This document shows positions 1 through 11,815 of a stretch of DNA of 64,000 nucleotides, one piece after another (position 1 is the first letter of the stretch; each line of letters opens with the position of its first letter). This stretch comes from Pohlia nutans (taxonomy: Eukaryota > Streptophyta > Bryopsida > Bryales > Mniaceae), in NCBI GenBank assembly GCA_022496805.1, contig CM040088.1:25465501-25529500 (forward strand), read 5' to 3'. Below the pieces are notes generated by a model that had not been told where the DNA came from, searched no databases, and saw nothing but the letters and a program-made list of their open reading frames with translations. Position numbers and translations under genes: made by a program.

Positions 1-2593
1 CGGGGTCTGAGGAGAGAAGGATTTCGAATCCATCTGCGAGGGCAGCAGATGTGGTATTGGTGAGGAGCTGCCAGACTAGGGCGCCAGCGCCAGCGCCTCC
101 TTCAACGGCCGAGTCGTAGATGGCATCGAACATGGAGCTCATGGCGGACACTCGCACGCTCTTGTTGTAGCCACCCATCCTGCTGGATTTGCCGAACTCA
201 GCAAACAGCACGGGTTTCTTCAATATCACTGCACCGTCGTCGATGTGGGTTCGTATCCATGTGCCCATGAACTCTCGCTTCTCGGCCTCTGTCAGTGAAG
301 GTACCCTGAACCCCAATTCTTTCATTATCTCACTCTTCTTGACGTTCTGATTAGAATTTATTACGCATCAGAGATCAGCATAGCATCAACTTTGCATGGG
401 AGCCAGCCTGGATTCCGGCGGGTGATATATTAGAGAGAATCAAAATATGATCAGAATTGAATGGTGTGTCAGAATTGAAGCGCTATGTGTAGAATGTATT
501 AGGGGGTGTCGACTTTAACTGCCAGATTCTCTTCTTTCTTTCCATTTGAGCCTTTTCAAGTAAATCGCCTCTTTTTATCTGAAAGCGAGATCTGGGGTTC
601 GGTGATAGAGGTTAGAAAATAATAGAGGAAAAATTGAGGTTAATGGCGGAGCATAGTATCATACCAGTTGTCAGGGTAGGAGTGAACACTGGCGAAGTCA
701 ATCCCAGGAATTTGATGGTTGCGGATGAAGTCGACTCCATATTGTGTGGAGAAGCGTCCGGGGTTTGAATTTTCTTGACCAAGCGACTCTGGAAAGACAG
801 TGGAACTGTAGAAGCCTTCCAGCCCACTTTCCAGCAAGTGGTTCGCATCCAAACTCTTCACATATGTAGTCATTTCTTCTGCCCAGGCCTGCCACAGGGA
901 ACTCAAGCTTCATGGAACAGCCGAGTTTGCATCAATTTCCCGTGGTTGAAGGAGGCACTGATTGAGTAGTATCTTGGAAGAACATTATGAATCAGAGACG
1001 AAGGTACATCAATGCCCCAAGAGGGTTTCTAAAGCAAAGATTTTTCAAGAATTGTAGGACTGAGTGGAGTCGAGAATGGTTTGAAGAAATATGAGCCCTC
1101 TCTAACCGTGGAATTCGATCCCTGCTCTCGAATTCTGTTGTATCAAATGTATTTTAATTTGATTTTAAAAATACGAAGAGTACATATGGAAGAGTGACAT
1201 GCCTGGAAGGTATTTCCGGTGGTGTCGCTGCTGCAGCGAGGCTCATTCATAAGCTCCCATGCAAAAATGGCTGGCTCATCACGGTAAGCCACCCCCGTGA
1301 TCGTGTTTATTCTCGTCACCACTGTCTGCTCGTTGGAATCCAAACAACGTTTCTTCAGATAACTTTCAGAAGTGTGTGTCTGTGCAGGATTCAAGGAAAG
1401 TCGACGCCAGAGTAGCTCAGAAACAAATTAAAGCAGTGTGTTCAATTTCACCTTGATGTAATTCTTGAACCAGCCACGGATGGTTGCATCCGAGAAGAAG
1501 TCATCTTCGGCCACAAGATTCGCTCCTGCATATTGGTTCGCCCATGCAACATACTGCGGCTTGCCCCCGTAGTCACCGTAGTTGTTGACCAAGCTCAGAA
1601 TCAACCGAATTCCTTTCTTCTTCGCCTCCGACACAACGAAATCCAGTCCCTACAGTGCCAGAATCTCTTTCAGGTATGTGTCAATGAATGCAGGGATCTT
1701 TGGTACAAGAGCCAAATCTGATCATGAAGTCCAACACAGTCATGCTAAACCTCAAACCGTTTTGGGCGTCCATGTCTGAGCTGAACATGACGTTTCTCTT
1801 GAAAACGGTTTTGTGCGTGCATGTTCATCAGCTGAGTTACATGATTTTGGAGGTTTCACAATCTGATTGGTGTAGGGTGGAATTTAACGGGTTGTGCTGT
1901 CCATTGCAATTAAAGAAGGTAGGTACCTGAAAGACGTTTTCATCAAACTGGCCAGGCGTGACTTGCAGAGGATGGTAATCAGTGCCATCAGCGAAAGCCC
2001 AGGTGCGCACCACCGTGACCCCGACGCCCGCGGCTTCAGTGAGCACCTGTGAATTTTTTTCCATTTTTTCAAGGGAGTTCATGGGCGATTTGAAAATTGA
2101 AACTTGAAAAATATAAAGAATATTTTACTACAAATACTTAGCTTTCTATAGATTCGTTGGCTACACATACCAATGATAAGGGAAGATTATGGCGATATAC
2201 TCTATTTGTTTACCCAATTTTACTGATAGCATCATAGCAAGCCCATGTTTAGCAAGTTGGCGATATATAGCCACAAAAGAATTCGCTGGTGAGCACCTCC
2301 GTCACCGCAGCCCTGGAACCTTCCTCGGCGGCCATGCTCATCAACCAGTACATGTTAGCGCCGTTCACGTACAGCGCCTTCCCTCCCAGACTGAACTGAT
2401 GCCCACTGGTCTTCACGAACTCTGAATCACCCAGGCTGGAGCTGCTTACAGTCGCATACTGTCTTCTTGGTTCACGCTGATGCCTTGGACCTCGTACTGC
2501 ACCGATCCAATCCGGCATAGCCAACAGTACTGTCAGCACCAAAATGATCAACCCCTTGCTTCTAAGTCTCCAGGTAAAACACTTCCCTTCCAT
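1..2593 (-). CDS. Mannan endo-1,4-beta-mannosidase (GH5), 3' end cut by window edge
   Basis: Secreted endo-mannanase of glycoside hydrolase family 5 that cuts beta-1,4-mannan in cell walls. Six exons: 2593-2297, 2046-1927, 1649-1452, 1325-1203, 888-665 and 305-1, all joining in phase. The first ATG (2593) opens [10 protein letters not shown] followed by a hydrophobic signal/anchor segment. Family landmarks are [19 protein letters not shown] in exon 1, VVRTWAF in exon 2, the acid/base Glu in ELMNEPR (about residue 233) and the nucleophile Glu in LFAEFG (about residue 357). VWQLL and DGFEILLS place the window edge only a few residues before the usual C-terminus. Exon 4 ends CAG|GC, a GC-AG intron; this join gives the family-like NTFQAWAEEM. 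Intron 1 is a transposon (separate entry). Substrate specificity is inferred from the family. Confidence 0.9.
2047..2288 (-). mobile_element. hAT-like MITE that forms intron 1 of the mannanase gene
   Basis: 242-bp element with ends CAGCGAATTCTTTT and CTGTGAATTTTTTT (read inward) flanked by an exact 8-bp duplication GTGCTCAC (2289-2296 and 2039-2046). The intron is 2047-2296, which is the element plus one duplicate. The first duplicate supplies the GT donor (GAG|GTGCTC); the end of the element supplies the acceptor (TTCACAG|GTGCTC). A related copy lies at 42795-43624. Eight-bp duplications and CAGTGA-type ends are typical of the hAT superfamily. Confidence 0.82.
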
Positions 2594-2662
2594 CTTGGTT
2601 CGAACGATCAAATGTGTAAGCTCAGGTTGCTGATTCAATGGACTGATCAATCTCTGGTTCAA

Positions 2663-3542
2663 ATTGAAATGATCATGCTATATTAATTGTACAGTACAGT
2701 ACGCTACTAATAGATGAAGTTAATTTTTGGAACTGAGTGTAATTGACCTCTCACATGTGCATACGACTTCTGAGTGAAGCAGTTGCTGCATGAGTCCATG
2801 TTATGTACGTCTGTTGTAGTCAGGCGCCAACCAAGTGATTGGGTCACAAATTGAACGTTTCCTGGGCAATGTTGAATCCATGAAGTGCATTCGGGAAGCA
2901 CATTCGATTCATTCTGGACGCTGGAGTGAACCACAATAGAAGGAAGCTGTGTTTAGTTCGTTTTGTTGTAGGATAGAATTTTGAGGTGCAAGGTGGGAGT
3001 GACAGTCCCGGAAACTACTATTATTTACTGAGGGTGATCAGATGAGTTACTTATTGCGTCTGAAGTTGGTTGTTAGCATGTTCCCAGTTAGTAGCAACGT
3101 AATCGTCAAGAGAGGTCAGCCTCAAAAGGAGCTACCACGGAAGTCCACATGTGGATGCTTTCAGGTTGACATGTATGATGTGTGAAAGCAGCTGCTTTGT
3201 ATGTACTTCGCTTTTCCAGAAAATAATTATTAGTCTGTCATGTAAAAATTGTGATCAGATTAGCCATATCTTAACATTTTAACAGTAGGGTTCTAAACCC
3301 CCTACTGCTTGGATCGAATTTTATGGATACAGAGACTTTTCTTGGAACTCTGGTGAGAGAGGACATTTGGCATTGTATGAGGGAATTTAGTAAGAATTAA
3401 ACAAGGAAAACTTACTTAAGTTGTGAAGAAAAGAGCATCAGAGGGAATCTCCACTCATAGTTGAACTTCACTCAGAGTTGATTGGAGAGAATCTCCACTC
3501 ACAGTTGATCAGAGAAAATCTTGGAAACTTTAGTAGGGTAGA
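2663..3542. other. Upstream region of the mannanase gene, no gene seen
   Basis: Only short chance frames. The promoter and 5' UTR of the mannanase should lie in the first few hundred bases. No clear core promoter was assigned. Confidence 0.5.
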
Positions 3543-4083
3543 AACTTAAGCGTCCACACTACATTTATTTGGTCAAACCTCATCAATTTGTCACATTTTA
3601 AAATGTATTATACTTTTTTGGTATTTTTCTCATATAGTAGATCCTTAGACCAATTTACACTGATTTTTTCATAATTATTTAAATGAAAATGAATTTTATA
3701 AGTTTTTTTAAAGTTTTTCTCGTGTGATAGCCAGTCATTACAAAAATGCCTAAAATAGCATGAATTTTTTAGAAAAAATGTAAATAATAGTGATGAACAA
3801 TAAGGTGAAGGTTGCATCCTTCTTGAGCTTACAGAAAAAGAAATTCGATTGAAAAACTTTTTTTGCAGTGTATACTGGAATTTAGGACTGTAAGCTTTAA
3901 AGTGCTATAAAAAACGCAATTTTAACAATTTTGAAGAACCCTAAATTGGACTAGAAAGTAGAAGACGACTCCCACACATTCCTAGTTGGGACCAATTTCA
4001 TTTGAAATTAGGAACTAGGTGAAAATCAGCGTTTGACTGAAAAACAATCAAACATGACTCCATGGGGCTCTTTTGCTTAAGGG
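3543..4083. mobile_element. TTAA-type element, left end decayed
   Basis: Right end CTTAAGGG is followed by TTAA (4084-4087). The left end is a decayed version of CCCTTAAGCGTCCAC. The interior matches the element at 51078-51603 in reverse orientation (shared blocks around the GCAGTGTATA and TGGACTAGAAAGTAGAAG motifs). Confidence 0.65.
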
Positions 4084-4438
4084 TTAATAATGTAATGTGC
4101 CACTCATAGTTGAACTTCAATTGACCTAGAGAAATTTGTAACGAGTCATGTAAAAATATGTGATCAAGAGTTGGATTGGGTTGAATTTTCAACTCGGTTG
4201 AGTGCTTTTAACCCACCCAACCGAGGATCACATAGGGGTTGGATTGGAATTGGATTGACTTGAACACTAAGGGAAGTGGGGAAGACATCGTGGAATCGTG
4301 GCATGCAATAGTTTAAATTTTTAACTGAGGAAAGGAGATCATGGTTGAGATTTTATTTTATGAGTTGGAATCAGCTTTGGATTGAAAATATTATCATTCC
4401 AAAAGCACCTAAAATTTTCTACCCATTTGGCCCTTGTG

Positions 4439-4758
4439 CATAACATTCAGTAGCCTTTGTAACTGATGCCTTCTTCCAACATAATGATGTGGAATATCCC
4501 ACATCATTTCATCCTCCCAATGAAATGATCTAGGATATTCCACATCACATCAGTAGCTATGGGAGCAGGTGGCATTAAGCAAAAGCAATCAACCATGGTG
4601 AACAGTAATTGAAAGCACTCACTCAATCACAATTCAACACTGTTTTGTAATTGTTTATTTGATTCAATAGTTCATTCAATTACAAATCATTGGTCACTCC
4701 ATATATAAAGGTGGATGAAACTAAATGACAGCCTCTTAGAAGGCTACTGAACGTTATG
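4439..4758. mobile_element. MITE with CATAACATTCAGTAGCC ends
   Basis: 320-bp element with inverted ends CATAACATTCAGTAGCC and GGCTACTGAACGTTATG. It has an internal hairpin (about 4486-4556) built on the motif GATGTGGAATATCCCACATC. The same family, reversed and interrupted, is at 29650-30599. GTG on both sides may be a 3-bp duplication, but the second copy does not confirm it. Confidence 0.75.
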
Positions 4759-5450
4759 GTGTAACTCTCCCTTAAGTCAAAACTAAAGGGGGGCTACGAC
4801 TACTACCTTGTTAGTTGAGGTCATGAATAAAAGTGAAGCTCTTGGCCATGGCTCCGAGTTGGCCAAAGTTACAATCACAATACATTTATTTTTCACACTT
4901 CTATTTTCTATATTTTGTATACTGGTACATTGTCACGTTTCATTGAACAAATTTTGTGCCACTTCGGTTGAGGGGTCTCCAATAGAATCAAACTATTTTT
5001 CATCACATTGAATATAATAAATAAATAAAATGAATAAAGATTGTTTGTGACTTGATTTTAGGTCCTAATTTACTTAATAATGATGGGTGATTTTTATGTA
5101 AAAATAATGATTAACTATCACCTATATTGGCTTTTTTTGGAAACTAACAGATCTCTAGCTTAGCAATATACCATTCATTTGAACTTCAACCTACCAGAGA
5201 AATGTGTAGTTTGTGCTCCTTGTTTTATTAATAAATTGGTTAGTTGTTTATTTATTTTTTATATTAATTTGCAAATCCAAGGTGGAGTAAAAATAGTGGT
5301 GATTACTACCTTCACTCATTTTGCAAACTCATTTTCTTACAAGTGTTTACTAAGTTATTGTATTTGTAAGACTTCAAATAATTTTTTTGAAAGTTTACCA
5401 AAGAGAATTTAATATACTAATGAAAAGAAGAAAGTTTGCTATACAATTAA

Positions 5451-5962
5451 CCCCTAAACGTCCCAGCGTCCAGTTTCTGGACGTTTGTTGGTCAAACCCA
5501 ATTTTGATCTTGAAGATGACTTTTGTTGCTAATACACCCAACTAAGAAAATGAAGTTTATTAAGTCTAGTTTGTACTCCACTTTTCAAATCTTAAAAATT
5601 CCAATTATTGAGTATTTTATTGCTTGTGCAAGCTTTGTAGCTCAAGGTTTGAATTACACTACATAAGATGTTCACCTTTCGAATTTCAAAATTTAAATAA
5701 AAAATTTCTATGGAAAACATATCATGTGATTCTCCATTGTAATTTGTACCTGCTCCCAAAAAAATATTAATTTTTTAAAGCTTTTTTGTAATAAAATTTA
5801 TTTTTTGAAGTATTTGACGTATCAAAAAAATGTGAAAATTTCAAGACTGATAGGAAACATTCAATTCCATGCATGAAAAATATTACAAAATATATTTTGA
5901 TAAATCTTGAAGGCTAAATTGTGTAGTTTGACTTTCCTACAAAGGAGTGGTACGTTTAAGGG
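5451..5962. mobile_element. TTAA-type element (CCCCTAAACG ends)
   Basis: 512-bp element between TTAA at 5447-5450 and TTAA at 5963-5966, with ends CCCCTAAACG and CGTTTAAGGG. A near full-length copy in the opposite orientation is at 10452-10988. Confidence 0.85.
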
Positions 5963-5966
5963 TTAA

Positions 5967-6497
5967 GTTAACCGAAAAGAAGAGAGGATACATGTTATGT
6001 GAGGTGAGTCTGACCCCTATCTAAGGCAGCCAAGCAAACTGACATGGTTTCCAAAGAATTCAAACATAGAAAGGAGCTTGAACTAGTTTTGCCGTCTCAA
6101 AGACAACAAAACTGAGATTAAGGGGAGTTTGGGAGTCAAAGTTGTGCTGGCTCGCAAGGAAAGGATTCATGAGCCGGTTTTTGGGATCTGAGGATTCACT
6201 TTTTTTTTATCTCCTGAAGCCAGTTGGTAGGAGACCCCTGTAAGCCGGATCTCCTGAAAACGTGCTGAATGTGGATTAACAAGATGCTAAATGTAGCTCC
6301 TGTAATCAAGCTGAACCTCATCGCCTCAAACCACGGAACTTACTATTGGACCCATATTTAGATCGTTGTGCCTCCGAGGACAAAGGAAAACCTGAGTATT
6401 AATGGCCAGTTTTGATTTCGTTTATACTCATGGACACCACAGACTTTGAATCCCAAGAATTTGGGGGGTTAGAACTCAGGTTCTGATTTCGGTTAAC
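5967..6497. mobile_element. Element with GTTAACCGAAA inverted ends
   Basis: Inverted termini GTTAACCGAAA and TTTCGGTTAAC. It directly abuts the preceding element. A second copy is nested in an intron of the PRUNE-like gene (42956-43376); both start with the AAGAAGAGAG block and share the AGGTGAGTCTGACCC motif. Confidence 0.72.
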
Positions 6498-7544
6498 TCA
6501 AATATTAGATGATATAATTAAGAGGTTTCTATTATTAAATATTGAGATTTAAAGTGCCATTTCCCATTTTGAGTTAGGCATTGAGAAGTTGAAATTTGGA
6601 TGTACATCTGTAGTTCGTGGTTTTGAAATGTTTATAGTGATATCTTCAAAATAATTATGTGTACCATACAGTGACGAACAAAACTGAGTATTGATTTGAA
6701 ACTTTTCCATTCAAACAACCATATCATGAGCATCAATGGGCAAAGTCTAAAAGTGAATATGCAAAAGTTGTAGTATGCGACATATAACACATTACTATGG
6801 AAGTTTGAAGAAAAACTCAATTGTGATTTGAAAGAAAATGAATTTCAAAGTTAGCCATATCTAGAACTCGGTTTTGTGCGCTATAATTCGGAACTACTTT
6901 AAATTTTGTCAATTTTTTCTTAGAGCTTAAAAAAAAACTTTTTGTGCCTTGGCATGTTGGTATACATCATTTTAGATTGTTGTACACGAAAATTGAAGGA
7001 AGTTGACATTTATAGAATTTAAAATATTCACAATTTGACAAACATGCAAATGATGTTGGTTTTCACAATATTTGAATTTTTTTTTGGAATTGAGAGCATG
7101 GGATTGCATTGGCCATTGCATAGAGAGCATAGGTTGCAACATGAATGTAAGATAGTAGATAAGATCCCATCCCTTGAATTCCCTAAAGGATTTTAAAATG
7201 CCATCTATATAATCTCATATGCATTTTGTTACATTATTAATATTTTTGAAGCATATAGAATTCACTTTTTGCAATGAGTTCTAAATGAAATTTGAAAAAT
7301 CTAAAGATTCTTATATCGTTTCTAAAATTAAGTTTTGGACGATGCCCAGCTTTAATATAAATTTATTTGCAAATTGTAATTGTGTTTTCTTTCAAATTTT
7401 TATATAATTGTACAATTCTTATATGCTACAACTTTTGTGTTTGTGATTTTATTTTATATCCAAGTGTTTGCATGGTATGGTTCACTACATTGAGAGAATC
7501 TTGAGTTGTGTAATATTGTGGCTTTTGCTGCACGTTCATTTGTA

Positions 7545-8060
7545 CACATTGAGCATTTTGTCTGAAGAACTAACTTTTAAACCAATTTAAAAAATGTGTA
7601 GCAATGATACAATGAAAAATGAAGGGAACTAACTTTTAAATTTATGTGCCTATTTATCTTGAGGATTTTGAGTACCAAGACTCCCATTCTAATAACATTT
7701 TGACCAATTTATGATTAAATTGTGAATGTAAATATAGTTCACATTTGCTTTTATATAGTTGAATTTTTAAAATTAAACCATGCTGCAAAACTTCTTTCTC
7801 AAGCACATTCAAAAAATAAATCCGTAAAAAATAAATAAAAAATAAAAAATAAAAACTTTAATAGAGAAGCAATTCATCTCTACCAAAAATAACACATTTA
7901 AATAGATGAAAAAAATTCAAAAAGAATTGGAAAAAATTGGAAGATATGTTACTTCACATAATTATTTGATCATTGGAAAATTTATAGTTCAAAATTCCAT
8001 CTCGAACCCTCTTTTCTCCTTTGCTTTGAAAAATTTTGAGTGCACTTTTGCACTATGACA
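7545..8060. repeat. Old dispersed repeat, related to 35330-35500 and 36600-36720
   Basis: The segment reads as a diverged reverse copy of the sequence on both sides of the TTAA elements at 35506-36597. Shared stretches include AGACTCCCATTCTAATAAC and ATTTTTCATTNTATCATTGC-like text. It therefore approximates the host repeat before those elements inserted. No coding capacity. Confidence 0.55.
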
Positions 8061-8360
8061 AGGCACTAGATTTTATAGAAACATTCATTTAGATTATATG
8101 TATGTTATTTTGAAACTCTTTTTTTTTGACATTAGTAGAGGACATCACTCTAGTTGAAGTAATTCAATTTTTTTAATAACTTTTACCACCAATTTCTATT
8201 TATGAAAATTTTATGGTTTTAAAAAATGCAAAGTTGTGCATTGCAACACAAAATTTGGTGAACCGTATCTCCATACTATGCACACACTCATTCTCATATA
8301 TTCATGGGATGGCATTTTAAATGGAAATGTTACAAGCTCAAACTCAATTTTAAAAATGAG

Positions 8361-8584
8361 TAAGGTAGGAGCACCTAATTCCGACAGTGTATCCAATGCC
8401 AACGATTTCTAGACATGGCATTGATTTTAGAAAGCAAATCTAGGTAGACTATAGATAGTTTATCATTTTGGTCAACAAACAATAAAGGCTCTATGATGTG
8501 CTTAGATTTGCAGTCTAAAATCAATGCCTTGTGTAGAAATTATTAGTATTGGATACATTGTCTGAATTGGGTGCTCCTACCTTA
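8361..8584. mobile_element. Short foldback element
   Basis: About 224 bp with arms of roughly 85 bp that are mostly complementary (TAAGGTAGGAGCACC at one end, GGTGCTCCTACCTTA at the other). The stem continues through the CATTGATTTTAGA motif. No coding capacity. Confidence 0.72.
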
Positions 8585-10061
8585 TATGATGTTCTAAATG
8601 TCTCAAAAATGTTCTTTATACTTTGGTAGCAATATAAAACTAATGTAGTATTAGGTCAACTTTCAATTTCGTCATTAGATTTTTATTTTTTTAACCATAA
8701 AAAATGTAATCTTTGTATAAAGAAACTTGAAACTTAAAGATTAATTCATGTCTTAACCCGTAAAGGACTTGGAGAACGCATTGTGTCCAAGTATAATTTC
8801 ATTACTTTAATAACTTATTTGGATTCCATAATTTTGACTCAATGTTAACTATAGAGTTGTAAATGTTCATTACAAGAACAAAAAAATCTTTCAAGATGTG
8901 CAATTACATTGATCGGTCCACCAGGAAAAAACTAAAACTTCAATGTAGGTGAATTTGGGATATGGTAGTTAGGGAGGTTGATGACCTAAAAGGCGTTTTC
9001 ACACTAGGGCATCAAATTTGTCAAAAAAAAAGTGTAAAATATATAAAACATATACTATTAGTGCGTCATTAACATTTTATAATAATTATGATGTCATGGA
9101 GAGAGAATTTGCCTTAGGAAAACATTGAGCTTCTAGCTGCTACTAAATTTGGTCAAGAATCATTGGGAGATTCATCCACAAAGGTTTGATAAATAATCTC
9201 CATTTTACCTCATAATATCAAATAACCAAAGTACTTGCATAGAACCTCAACCTCCAAAGTAGTTGAAGTCGAAAGTAGTCTTCAATACGAATTTCAATTT
9301 ACACTTGAATAAACTCACTTTAATTCTAAGAAGTGCCTCCATCTCATATTGGCTAGAAATAGAACATGCAATAGCTCTATAGAAAGCTACTTCTATATAT
9401 TTTATACAAGATAAATTTTACTTTCTAAGCATATTATACTAAACTCTATGAGCATTCAAAGTTACAGCTTATAAAATTCATGGCAACTAACCCTCTTCTC
9501 ACTCAACTAGGTGCTTTAAATTCACACTTTGTTGGAATCAAGTATGTAATGGCTCTTTGAAAACTAACTAACCTATACAAGTACACACCAAATCTAACTA
9601 TCTCAAACTCTTTGTACAAAACGTTATGAGCAATCAAAGTTACTACTCATATTATCTCTTGATGATTCATGGCAGCTGATACCCTTCTTCACTCAAACAA
9701 GTGCCATGGCTTCATACTTTCTTGGAATTAAGCATTTATGACACAATTGGAAATTCCAAAATCCATACATAATTTTAGGAAGTTCTTGCATTCCAAGTTT
9801 GTCAATGTTTTTAACACACTACTTTCCGACTAGAATTCGTAAGCAATTTAGACCTGACTGTACAATCCAACTCACAATTTCGAATGCTGCCACTGCTGCA
9901 AGCTTACTTGAAGGTGTAATGAGCAATTTAAGAGGAGATGGAAGCTCCAATTATTCCAAGTAGTTTCAAGCAACAACTTCATAGAATTTTAGCTACTTCA
10001 TTTTGGTTTTGATTTAGAGATTTTGAATTGGCTTCTAGAGCAACTACTTTTAGATACTGGA
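8585..10061. other. AT-rich intergenic stretch, no gene
   Basis: No frame longer than chance. Two related segments around 9480-9560 and 9660-9740 (both carrying ATGGCA, CCCTTCTTCACTCAA-like text) suggest an old local duplication. Nothing else was recognised. Confidence 0.5.
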
Positions 10062-10368
10062 GGTTGGTAGCACCTTGGGTACCTCAATCCCCAATAATTA
10101 ATAAAATTTGGAAAAGAGGGTTGGGCAAAAATATTTGGGCATTTTCAAATTTAATTGAATAAATTGGGCACGTCCTAGTGTAAATGTTAAATATAATTGA
10201 TAACCTGAAAACTTTCATTTGTTACTGGGTCATAAATCTTCTATAAATTTTCATGGTATGGACATTTCCAAGTTTAATTATTTTTTATTTGGACAAATAT
10301 GTGGTGAAATTTCCTAAAAACTGGGCATAAGTATTAGGAATTAATTAATGTCCAAGATGCTACCAACC
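10062..10368. mobile_element. Short element with GGTTGGTAGCACCTTGG ends
   Basis: Inverted ends GGTTGGTAGCACCTTGG and CCAAGATGCTACCAACC about 300 bp apart, with an AT-rich interior and no reading frame. No certain target-site duplication. Confidence 0.6.
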
Positions 10369-10451
10369 TACAGTAGTTTGAATTTCGATGAGCAAGCTTC
10401 GTGAATTGCTACTGTAGCTTCATATTGTAAAAGCAATAGTTTGATTTTAAC

Positions 10452-10988
10452 CCTTAAACGTACCACTCCTTTGTAGGAAAGTCAAACTACACAATTTAGC
10501 CTTCAAGATTTATCAAAATATATTTTGTAATATTTTTCATGCATGGAATTGAATGTTTCCTATCAGTCTTGAAATTTTCAGATTTTTTTGATTTAATATG
10601 GCCTTTTTAACAAATTTTTAAGCCAAATACTTCAAAAAATATTTTTTATTACAAAAAAGCTTTAAAAAATTAATATGCTGTTGGGAGCAGGTACAAATTA
10701 CAATGGAGAATCACATGATATGTTTTCCATAGAATTTTTTTATTTAAATTTTGAAATTCGAAAGGTGAACATCTTATGTAGTGTAATTCAAACCTTGAGC
10801 TACAAAGCTTGCACAAGCAATAAAATACTCAATAATTGGAATTTTAAGATTTGAAAAGTGGAGTACAAACTAGACTTAATAAACTTCATTTTCTTAGTTG
10901 GGTGTATTAGCAACAAAAGTCGTCTTCAAGATCAAAATTGGGTTTGACCAACAAACGTCCAGAAACTGGATGCCTGGACGTTTAGGGG
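10452..10988. mobile_element. TTAA-type element (CCCTTAAACG ends)
   Basis: 537 bp between TTAA copies at 10448-10451 and 10989-10992, with ends CCCTTAAACG and CGTTTAGGGG. It is a reverse copy of 5451-5962. Confidence 0.85.
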
Positions 10989-11102
10989 TTAAGCTTCAAA
11001 TTGCATAACCGGTTTTGGATTTGGAATTACCGTTACCACATGTACAAATTCTTTCAAAGCACATTCAATGAAATCTAATTTCATTTCACTCAGTTTCTTT
11101 TA

Positions 11103-11648
11103 CCCTAAACATCCTCACCTATGTCTAGTTTGGGCAGTTTTGCAAAGATGCATTATAAAATGCAACTAGCATGAATATTTGGAACTTGATGTATGAATAA
11201 AAGTTATACATTTTGAATTTTAGATTCTATCCATACGTTTAAATTTATGATTGCTATCACTAATATTTTTCTATAAATTTTGAAACATAAAATAAAAAAG
11301 TATTTTGTAATTCAATTACGAATAAGATATTGATAGTCTGGGGATGAAATTTGTTGTGATGGGTTATAATGTAGTGCTCTAGGTGTAGTGATTTTTGGAG
11401 ATTTTTTGGATGCTTGATTTTATGAGTTTATTTTTTCAAGAACACTTTTAGACTAAAATCTTCAAAATTTTGGTTGAAACACTGGAACACAAAATGACAG
11501 ATAATTTTTTCACAAATTGTTTCCTTTTTGATCAAATCACACATACATGAAGCTAACTTCCCATAAAAAATTCAGTAAAAAAATCACACTACAAAAAGTG
11601 CATGACGAATGAGAAACTATAAAATATGCATGGTTGGGCAGTTAGGGG
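11103..11648. mobile_element. TTAA-type element
   Basis: Ends CCCTAAACATCCTC and CAGTTAGGGG. The right flank is TTAA; the left flank has decayed to TTTA. It is a reverse copy of the family at 19791-20361, 35506-36070 and 36075-36597 (shared AATCTCCAAAAATCACTAC motif). Confidence 0.75.
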
Positions 11649-11815
11649 TTAAGGTTTTGTTTCATTCAAGTGATGTCTTGGTGTTTTTGATAGGGCTTTC
11701 GTGTATCTGAAGCATTTTGTGTATCAAATTTTGTATACGGAAATACCGTATACGGTGGAAGATTTACGTTAACAATTCCAATGGCAAAATTGGCACCCTC
11801 TGCCGATTCCGTTAA

